DNA of 6,322 nt from Saprospiraceae bacterium. GTDB taxonomy: Bacteria > Bacteroidota > Bacteroidia > Chitinophagales > Saprospiraceae. A program made the position numbers and the translations under genes. Every line of letters begins with the position of its first letter. The first letter of the stretch is position 1. Below are positions 1 through 4,808 of the stretch, piece by piece. Below the pieces are notes generated by a model that saw only the letters and a program-made list of their open reading frames with translations, was not told where the DNA came from and did not search any database. The DNA lies in the NCBI GenBank assembly GCA_014379665.1, contig JACMLK010000437.1, positions 1 to 6,322 of the forward strand, in the 5' to 3' direction.

Positions 1-13
1 GAAAATAAAATTA

Positions 14-21
14 TACCTTTG
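14..21 (+). promoter_or_regulatory. Bacteroidota -7 promoter element of the tRNA-Lys gene
   Basis: The octamer TACCTTTG matches the Bacteroidota primary-sigma -7 consensus TAnnTTTG and is followed by CGTCG. Transcription should start a few bases downstream, around 25-28, leaving a leader of about 25 nt before the tRNA 5' end. The matching -33 element (TTG about 19-21 bp upstream) would lie outside the window, so only half of the promoter is seen. Confidence 0.75.
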
Positions 22-52
22 CGTCGCTTTTTAAAGAAAGGCATGTTAAGGA

Positions 53-125
53 GATTTGGTAGCTCAGTTGGTAGAGCAATACACTTTTAATGTATGGGCC
101 CTGGGTTCAAGTCCCAGCCAGATCA
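53..125 (+). tRNA. trnK: tRNA-Lys (anticodon UUU)
   Basis: The stretch folds into a complete 73-nt cloverleaf. The acceptor stem GATTTGG (53-59) pairs with CCAGATC (118-124), with one G-U pair, and the discriminator is A125. The D arm is GCTC/GAGC (62-65 with 74-77). The anticodon stem ATACA/TGTAT (79-83 with 91-95) encloses the loop CTTTTAA, which puts anticodon TTT at 86-88 and hence lysine. The variable loop is five bases (96-100). The T arm CTGGG/CCCAG (101-105 with 113-117) encloses TTCAAGT. The 3' CCA is not encoded (ACA follows), so it must be added after transcription. There is no second tRNA in the window. The unit has a promoter element upstream and an intrinsic terminator ten bases downstream, so it appears monocistronic, although the promoter's upstream half is not visible. 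Confidence 0.97.
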
Positions 126-134
126 CAAATCACG

Positions 135-175
135 ACGCCAAACAGAAGTAAAATTCTTGTTTGGCGTTTGTTTTT
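135..175 (+). terminator. Intrinsic terminator of the tRNA-Lys unit
   Basis: ACGCCAAAC (135-143) pairs perfectly with GTTTGGCGT (159-167), one further A-T pair closes the inner end, and the loop is AT-rich. The 3' arm runs straight into a T-rich tail (TTTGTTTTT, 167-175). This is a classical Rho-independent terminator oriented to end the tRNA transcript. Confidence 0.88.
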
Positions 176-371
176 CAAGGAGTTATGAAAATTTTGTTGT
201 GTTAGACAAGAATGTTTTGTTTGGATACATTTGCATGGTAAAAGAAACTAAAAGCGAGCCTGCTATATCGAAGATATTTTAAGAATACATTGTGGATCAG
301 AAGGTGTAAATATTCTAAAAAACTTTATATAAAAAATTATCATATAAAGTTAAAGTTATATACTAGTTAAG
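176..371. other. AT-rich intergenic stretch between the tRNA unit and the receptor gene
   Basis: Together with the receptor leader this makes about 260 bases without a convincing gene. A reading frame runs through it from inside the tRNA to 282, but it overlaps the tRNA and terminator, resembles no family I know, and I do not accept it. A second TAnnTTTG match (TACATTTG, 226-233) exists without a good -33 partner: the nearest is a TTA 21 bp upstream. It might give an alternative long leader for the receptor. The last 50 bases hold the inverted repeat and heptamer cluster listed separately. Confidence 0.6.
321..351. repeat. Perfect 10-bp inverted repeat upstream of the receptor promoter
   Basis: AACTTTATAT (321-330) is the exact reverse complement of ATATAAAGTT (342-351), with an 11-nt AT-rich spacer. 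It ends exactly where the -33 promoter element should sit. There is no T-tract suggesting termination, and it lies upstream of the predicted transcript, so a DNA-binding dyad (operator) is more likely than an RNA hairpin. In such AT-rich DNA a chance origin cannot be excluded. Confidence 0.5.
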
Positions 372-379
372 TAACTTTG
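350..379 (+). promoter_or_regulatory. Predicted promoter of the TonB-dependent receptor gene
   Basis: TAACTTTG (372-379) is a perfect match to the Bacteroidota -7 consensus TAnnTTTG. A weak -33 candidate, TTA (350-352), lies 19 bp upstream instead of the preferred TTG, which may mean the promoter depends on an activator. Transcription would start near 384, giving a leader of about 55 nt that carries a run of eight T (413-420) and an A-rich stretch just before the ATG. The box overlaps a TTG codon at 377 that opens the longest possible reading frame, which argues that translation does not start there. Confidence 0.65.
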
Positions 380-439
380 CTAACAGGTTTCAACGTAAGT
401 AAATGTGATGAATTTTTTTTAACAAATCAAAACATATTT

Positions 440-3400
440 ATGCGACAAATCTCACTTCTGTGCTTATTGATTTTAGTAGGCGCATGGGCAAATGCTCAAA
501 TCACCACTTCATCCATTTCAGGAAAAGTTACTGACAGTTCCGGACAGCCTCTTTTCGGATCCACAGTTGCGGCAACACATACACCATCAGGAACTTTTTA
601 TGGTGCGACTACTCTAGAAAACGGGCGATATACGCTACCGAACCTGAGAGTAGGAGGTCCTTATACTGTTGAAGTTTCTTATATCGGCTACACATCCGCC
701 AAAACAGAAAATATTTTTCTGGAATTGGGTAAAAGGGAAATTGTGGACTTCAGTCTAAACGATGAAAGTTTAAAACTTGATGAAGTAGTTATTATGGCGA
801 AATCCGGCGACGTGATCAGCAAAGATAAGACCGGCGCTTCCACCTCTATTTCAAGAGATCAAATAGCTAATTTGCCTACGATTTCAAGATCTACGGCAGA
901 TTATACGCGTCTTAATCCAATGTCAGCTGAAGGCGGCTCTTTTGGCGGTAGAAATGATCAGTTTAACAACTATAGCGTCAATGGTACTATCTTTAATAAT
1001 CCTTTTGGTCTGGACGCAGCCACACCGGGTGGACAGACCGATGCACAACCTATTTCGTTGGATGCTATAGATCAGATTCAGGTTTCTATTGCACCTTATG
1101 ATATAACTCAATCAGGATTCACCGGAGCTTCTGTCAATGCCGTAACAAAATCAGGTACCAATAACTTTGAAGGTACAGTTTATGGTTTTTTTAGAAACAG
1201 TAGTATGATTGGTAGTAAAGTCAGAGATACTGAAGTCAATCGCGGAGATGTTAATAATTCACAGTATGGATTTGCTATCGGAGGCCCGATCATCAAAGAT
1301 AAAGTTTTCTTTTTTGTTAATCTGGAAATAGAAAAAAGAGCAGATTTAGGTTCTTATTTTTTGCCGGCAGCCGGTGGAGTTGGTGGAAGTAATGTATCGA
1401 GAGTATTAGAATCTGATATGATTTTTGTTTCAAATATGCTGAACAGCAAGTTCGGATATGATACCGGAGCTATAAAAGATTTCAAACATAATGCTGATAA
1501 TAACAAAGGATTGGTCAGGATGGATTTTAACCTGCACAAAGACCACAAACTTTCAGCTTCGTATAACTTTCTTGATGCTTTCAAGGACAAACCGGCACAC
1601 CCATCGGCAATCGGGCCACGTGGACCAAGTCTTCAGACATTGCAGTTCCAGAATAGCGGATACAGGATCAATAATAAAATTCATTCAGGAATTATTGAAT
1701 TAAAATCAGTATTCGGAAGTAAATATGCCAACAAATTTCAGGCAGGATATACAGCATTCAAAGATTCAAGAGATCCTTTTTCCTCTCCATTTCCTGTACT
1801 AAACATCCTGAAAGATGGATCCAGATACATAATTGCCGGGCATGAACCATTTTCCATCCATAATGTGCTCAATCAAAATGTACTCCAACTTCAGGATAAC
1901 TTTAACATTTACCTGAATAATCATACCTTGACTATCGGAGCTTCTTTTGAGAAGTTTAGTTTCGAGAACTCCTTCAATCTGACAGGATATGGATTTGACG
2001 TTTTTGGCGGATATGAATTAAGTCAACTTGACTCTATTACAAGCACGCCAGCATACATAAACAGTGTTGCAAATGCAAAAACAACATTTGATAATAACAA
2101 TAATAATGATACCTGGGCTTTAGCTGAAACGAATATAGGTCAGATATCAGGCTATATTCAGGACGAAATTACTGTCAATGATAAATTAACACTGACCGCA
2201 GGTGTAAGAATAGATGTACCTCAGTATTTTGATACCAAAACAAAAATAGAAGAAAACATTGCCAGAAATGGTGGACTGGTTCCTGCAGGAGTTTATGCCC
2301 CGGATGTTACCTATTATGATGAAACAGGAACGGCTTTAAAATTTGACCATACCGTATTGCCAAAACAAACCCCTTTGATTAATCCGAGATTAGGAATTAA
2401 TTATAGAATGAATGAATCCTTACAGTTAAGAGGCGGATCGGGATTGTTCACAGGCAGACTTCCTTTTGTATGGGTAGGAAATCAGGTGGCCAATCCGGCT
2501 TTCTTTTTCTATTGTACCACGGCTCCTGATTTTAAATTGCCACAGATTTGGAGAACTAATGTAGGAATTGATAAAAAACTGGACAGTGGATGGAGTACGA
2601 CTTTAGACATTCTTTATACCAAAGATATAAATGCCCAGATGACCCGCAACTATGGCCTGATCAAACCAACCGGTACTTTGGAAGGTGCAGATAACAGACC
2701 TATATATCTGGCAGGTGACAGGGCTCAGGGACCATTTGGGGGAGCTACCAATGCCTATGTATTTACAAACACGGATTTAGGATATTCATTTAATGCTGCT
2801 TTACAGGTGCAGAAAACTTGGGAAACTATGTCATTCATGTTTGGATACAATTATCTGGATGCTAAAGATGCGGCTTCCATTGACGCTGAGATATCTTCTG
2901 ATGCTTACGAGCGTAACCCGGCAAATGTAGTTAATACAAATGTTGCAGAACTTACACCTTCTCTTTATGGCAATAAGCATAGGGTGATTGGTGCATTTAG
3001 TAAGAAGTTTACGTATGCTTCTGACAGACTCGCTACCACCATAAGTTTATTTACTGAATACGCTCAGGGCGGTAGGTTTAGCTTTACTTACTCCGGAGAT
3101 ATCAATAACGATGGCTCCGGTCTAAATGACTTGATTTACATACCTTCAGATGCCGAAATCGATGGTATGAACTTTTCAGGAAGTACTGCAACTGCTCAAA
3201 GAGCGGCTTTCAAATCTTATATAGCTCAGGATGATTATCTGTCATCGAGACGTGGGGAATATGCAGAAAAATATGCTTCTTTATCTCCGTGGTATAATCA
3301 TTGGGATTTAAGAGTACTTCAGGATATAAAAGTGTCAACAGGCAACAAATTTCAGATTAGTGTTGATATCCTTAATGTAGGAAATCTTGTCAGTTCATCC

Positions 3401-3577
3401 TGGGGAGTGAGGCAATATGCTACCTATACAGGTTTGGTACAGCCTGTTGCTGTTTCAGTAAATAATGGAGCTCCTGTTTATACATTTGATCAGTCACAAC
3501 AGGCAACCTTCTTTGATGATTTTAATTTAACCAGCAGGTGGCAGATGCAAATTGGATTAAGGTATATTTTTAAATAA
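440..3577 (+). CDS. Oar-like TonB-dependent outer-membrane receptor with carboxypeptidase-regulatory-like domain
   Basis: The product is an outer-membrane beta-barrel receptor expected to import a ligand using TonB-ExbBD energy; the substrate cannot be told from sequence. I start it at ATG 440 because this gives a clean signal peptide (residues 1-20, MRQISLLCLL then a hydrophobic core, cleavage after ANAQ). The longer frame from TTG 377 would begin inside the promoter. The protein has 1045 residues, normal for this family. Residues about 22-107 form the carboxypeptidase-D regulatory-like beta-sandwich (SGKVTDSSGQPL to the YTVEVSYIGY strand). LDEVVI (113-118) marks the usual TonB-box/plug entry. 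The plug spans about 120-245 (NGTIFNNPFG; GFTGASVNAVTKSGTN). The rest is barrel, with family hallmarks YGFAIGGPIIKDKVFFFVN, DINNDGSGLNDLIYIP (887-902), RRGEYAEKY (937-945) and PWYNHWDLRVLQDI. It ends in an aromatic-rich beta strand, GLRYIFK. A run of five Asn (552-556) sits in a probable loop. No SusD-like gene adjoins it, and it has its own promoter and terminator. It is certain as a TonB-dependent receptor; the Oar-like label rests on motif memory. Confidence 0.95.
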   Translation: MRQISLLCLLILVGAWANAQITTSSISGKVTDSSGQPLFGSTVAATHTPSGTFYGATTLENGRYTLPNLRVGGPYTVEVSYIGYTSAKTENIFLELGKREIVDFSLNDESLKLDEVVIMAKSGDVISKDKTGASTSISRDQIANLPTISRSTADYTRLNPMSAEGGSFGGRNDQFNNYSVNGTIFNNPFGLDAATPGGQTDAQPISLDAIDQIQVSIAPYDITQSGFTGASVNAVTKSGTNNFEGTVYGFFRNSSMIGSKVRDTEVNRGDVNNSQYGFAIGGPIIKDKVFFFVNLEIEKRADLGSYFLPAAGGVGGSNVSRVLESDMIFVSNMLNSKFGYDTGAIKDFKHNADNNKGLVRMDFNLHKDHKLSASYNFLDAFKDKPAHPSAIGPRGPSLQTLQFQNSGYRINNKIHSGIIELKSVFGSKYANKFQAGYTAFKDSRDPFSSPFPVLNILKDGSRYIIAGHEPFSIHNVLNQNVLQLQDNFNIYLNNHTLTIGASFEKFSFENSFNLTGYGFDVFGGYELSQLDSITSTPAYINSVANAKTTFDNNNNNDTWALAETNIGQISGYIQDEITVNDKLTLTAGVRIDVPQYFDTKTKIEENIARNGGLVPAGVYAPDVTYYDETGTALKFDHTVLPKQTPLINPRLGINYRMNESLQLRGGSGLFTGRLPFVWVGNQVANPAFFFYCTTAPDFKLPQIWRTNVGIDKKLDSGWSTTLDILYTKDINAQMTRNYGLIKPTGTLEGADNRPIYLAGDRAQGPFGGATNAYVFTNTDLGYSFNAALQVQKTWETMSFMFGYNYLDAKDAASIDAEISSDAYERNPANVVNTNVAELTPSLYGNKHRVIGAFSKKFTYASDRLATTISLFTEYAQGGRFSFTYSGDINNDGSGLNDLIYIPSDAEIDGMNFSGSTATAQRAAFKSYIAQDDYLSSRRGEYAEKYASLSPWYNHWDLRVLQDIKVSTGNKFQISVDILNVGNLVSSSWGVRQYATYTGLVQPVAVSVNNGAPVYTFDQSQQATFFDDFNLTSRWQMQIGLRYIFK

Positions 3578-3599
3578 AAATGTTATTTACACAGAATAC

Positions 3600-3633
3600 A
3601 GGCTGTCTGAATATATAATCAGACAGCCTTTTT
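3600..3633 (+). terminator. Intrinsic terminator of the receptor gene
   Basis: GGCTGTCTGA (3601-3610) and TCAGACAGCC (3619-3628) form a perfect 10-bp stem, extended by A3600-T3629, around an 8-nt AT loop. TTTTT follows at 3629-3633 and a second T run after GCG. It lies 22 bases after the TAA stop. Read on the opposite strand the hairpin is not followed by a T tract, so it should stop the receptor transcript but not efficiently stop one arriving from the acetyltransferase. Confidence 0.93.
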
Positions 3634-3985
3634 GCGTTTTATACTAATAAGACATCATTTATTATTGGACAGAAACAACGGAATGCAGGCAGTAATTAAC
3701 GAAGCTATATGGTGCACGCACCTTCCGGTAAGACCTTCAGTGGGAGTCAGTGGGACCACAGTGGGAGTCAGTAGGATCACGGTGGGAGTATCATGGGAGT
3801 GCGGTGGGAGTCTGATGTTATCATCATGGGAGGATCAGTGGAGGGTCTGGGGATGGTGATGGGAGGAAGTACGGAGCATCTATGGCGGTAGAATGGTATA
3901 TCTTCGGCTAAATGGTGGAAAATGGTAAAACGACGGGTGTTAGCTACGAACTATATGCTTAAGGTTTGAAAAGATTTTTGATTTT
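3634..3985. other. Gene-free stretch with G-rich repeat block
   Basis: About 350 bases separate the receptor terminator from the acetyltransferase stop codon. A 75-residue frame (3632-3859) runs through it, but its translation is a low-complexity VGVS/VGVSR repeat produced by the DNA repeat, and I see no gene in it. Contents in order are: unremarkable AT-rich DNA to about 3698; one copy of an imperfect direct repeat (3699-3711); a 12-bp near-palindrome GGTGCACGCACC (3711-3722); and the phased G-rich array (3737-3866). After these come a G-skewed tail with three AATGGT hexamers (3892, 3911, 3921) and the second direct-repeat copy (3946-3957). No terminator hairpin is visible for the acetyltransferase transcript. 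Confidence 0.7.
3737..3866. repeat. Degenerate G-rich tandem repeat, period about 10-11 nt, consensus TCAGTGGGAG
   Basis: The block can be written as successive units ending in GGGAG or a close variant: TCAGTGGGAG, TCAGTGGGAC, CACAGTGGGAG, TCAGTAGGAT, CACGGTGGGAG, TATCATGGGAG, TGCGGTGGGAG. It becomes less regular after 3811. Unit starts are 10 or 11 bases apart, about one helical turn. By hand count the + strand of this 130-nt block has about 59 G against 15 C, a very strong skew unlike the flanking genes. It is not a CRISPR: units are too short and there are no unique spacers. Possible roles are a quadruplex-prone element, a protein-binding array, a Rho-loading site on the opposite strand, or a decayed minisatellite with no function. 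Confidence 0.75.
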
Positions 3986-4501
3986 TCAGGCATTTTCACT
4001 CTTTATATCCGGCCTGTACTCAAACTCAATTTCGTCATCCTGTAAGTCAGCAGTTTTAATAAAATGGAGTCTCTTAAGCAGATGTATTGCTTTATCGTTT
4101 TGTGTAGTTGTTACAGCCCAGATACGTTTCAGTCCTATGACATTAATTCCAAAGTCTATGGCTAATAACATAGCCGGTGTCATAAAACCCTGTCCCCTAT
4201 AACGAGGCAACAAAACACAACCAAGTTCCCCTTCTCCATTGTTCAGGCCACGATAGTATCCGCATGTCCCGACCAATTTATTTGTTTGATTGTCGACAAT
4301 GCCCCAGTGTATTGAATTGCCGTCCATATAATCCTTATCGATTCTCGCTTGCATTTCTATCGCTTCCTGCATTGTTGACGCCGGAATAGCATTATAACAC
4401 GAAATATCCATAAGATCATTCATGTCAGAATTCTGAATTTGACGTAATGATATGTTACCGTATGAGATATTTGGAAAGTTGTCGAATGGAGGTAGTTTCA
4501 T
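3986..4501 (-). CDS. GNAT-family N-acetyltransferase, RimJ/RimL-like
   Basis: The 171-residue protein is predicted to transfer acetyl from acetyl-CoA to an amine; the acceptor (protein N-terminus, amino acid, polyamine or drug) is not determinable. The start is ATG at 4499-4501. An upstream TTG frame would add 18 residues with no domain character. The N-terminal strand SYGNISLRQIQNSDMNDL (about 13-30) is the usual RimJ/RimL-type opening. The central strands WGIVDNQTNKLVGTCGYYR (about 66-84) and GELGCVLLP (91-99) lead to motif A, R100-Y-R-G103-Q-G105-F, the R/QxxGxG/A pyrophosphate-binding loop of acetyl-CoA. Motif B follows as VTTTQN135DKAIHLLKRLHF147. The catalytic-core motifs are intact and the length is normal. 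The gene is convergent with the receptor and divergent from rmuC, so it is probably transcribed alone. A 15-bp palindrome nine bases before the ATG may regulate it. Confidence 0.9.
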   Translation of the reverse strand: MKLPPFDNFPNISYGNISLRQIQNSDMNDLMDISCYNAIPASTMQEAIEMQARIDKDYMDGNSIHWGIVDNQTNKLVGTCGYYRGLNNGEGELGCVLLPRYRGQGFMTPAMLLAIDFGINVIGLKRIWAVTTTQNDKAIHLLKRLHFIKTADLQDDEIEFEYRPDIKSENA

Positions 4502-4509
4502 TTTTATTG

Positions 4510-4524
4510 TTATAAGTCTTATAA
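4510..4524. repeat. 15-bp palindrome next to the acetyltransferase start
   Basis: TTATAAGTCTTATAA is a perfect 7-bp inverted repeat around a single central base, ending nine bases before the acetyltransferase ATG on the - strand. Its size and position suit a dimeric-repressor operator or a leader element. A one-base loop makes a stable RNA hairpin unlikely. The AT-rich background weakens the case. Confidence 0.45.
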
Positions 4525-4720
4525 TGTTTAATGCTACATTTCTTAATTGCACCAAAAATCAACTTTAATTTCCAAATATCATCTTTTATCAGTAAAATTT
4601 TGAATTGTTTACATCATACACCAAACAAAGCAGTCAAAAATATAGTATTTCGTATTTTACATTTAATATGTAGTGTCCAAATCACAGACCTTGGCAATCG
4701 AAAAATACATGGCATTGCTG

Positions 4721-4751
4721 TTGCTCATCTCACCCGATGAAGGTATCTTTG
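4721..4751 (+). promoter_or_regulatory. Predicted rmuC promoter
   Basis: TTG (4721-4723) and TATCTTTG (4744-4751) are separated by 20 bp, matching the Bacteroidota -33/-7 arrangement (TTG, about 19-21 bp, TAnnTTTG). The -7 box is followed by C, as in the tRNA promoter. Transcription should start around 4755-4758, giving a leader of about 50 nt before the rmuC ATG. This is the best complete promoter in the window. Confidence 0.75.
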
Positions 4752-4772
4752 CAGATGCCGCTTTTGGGTAGC

Positions 4773-4808
4773 ATGGTTAACATATACATATCATTGAAAA
4801 AAGAGTAA
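4773..4808 (+). CDS. Possible leader peptide of rmuC (11 residues), tentative
   Basis: Inside the predicted rmuC leader an ATG opens the frame MVNIYISLKKE, whose stop codon shares its last base with the rmuC start (TAATG, 4806-4810). The same frame can begin at an earlier ATG (4755-4757), right at the predicted transcription start, giving 17 residues. The stop-start overlap would allow translational coupling. There is no ribosome-binding signal to support either start, and such a short frame can easily arise by chance. Confidence 0.2.
   Translation: MVNIYISLKKE

Larger units (their letters stand above)
4502..4807. other. Divergent intergenic region between the acetyltransferase gene and rmuC
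   Basis: These 306 AT-rich bases must hold the promoters for both flanking genes. The rmuC promoter (4721-4751) is clear. For the acetyltransferase, the reverse strand carries one TAnnTTTG match (TATTTTTG, 4642-4635) without a recognisable -33 element, which would give a leader of about 130 nt, so this call is weak. A short + frame (4531-4740) crosses the region, but it overlaps where a promoter should be and resembles nothing known, so I do not call it. Confidence 0.6.

Noticed and set aside
94..282. 62-codon frame starting inside the tRNA, including a possible 15-residue peptide from ATG 235
   Set aside because: It overlaps the tRNA and its terminator, has no resemblance to a known family, and the short internal start lies at or before any transcription start that the 226-233 box could give.
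377..439. Upstream TTG extension of the receptor frame by 21 residues
   Set aside because: The TTG lies inside the -7 promoter element, so it would not be transcribed, and the extension would bury the signal peptide that starts at ATG 440.
2089..2110. AAT-rich codon run encoding five Asn as a phase-variation tract
   Set aside because: It is short and interrupted by AAC and GAT codons. Triplet slippage would not shift the frame, so no on/off switching is expected.
3632..3859. 75-codon frame with VGVS repeats as a small gene
   Set aside because: The repeats in the protein come directly from the DNA repeat. The start lies in the terminator tail, and composition is low-complexity.
3737..3866. 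CRISPR array
   Set aside because: Units are 10-11 nt, directly abutting and degenerate, with no spacers of constant length and no cas genes.
3699..3957. Integron attC-like site, suggested by TTAAC on the left and GTTAG on the right of the block
   Set aside because: The motifs do not match the RYYYAAC and GTTRRRY consensus, and the span of about 250 bp is longer than usual attC sites. No integrase is present.
4502..4555. Upstream TTG extension of the acetyltransferase by 18 residues
   Set aside because: It adds residues lacking domain character and crosses the palindrome. ATG at 4501 gives the usual length and N-terminus for the family.
4531..4740. 69-codon + frame in the divergent intergenic region
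   Set aside because: It overlaps the acetyltransferase leader and the rmuC -33 element and shows no family resemblance.
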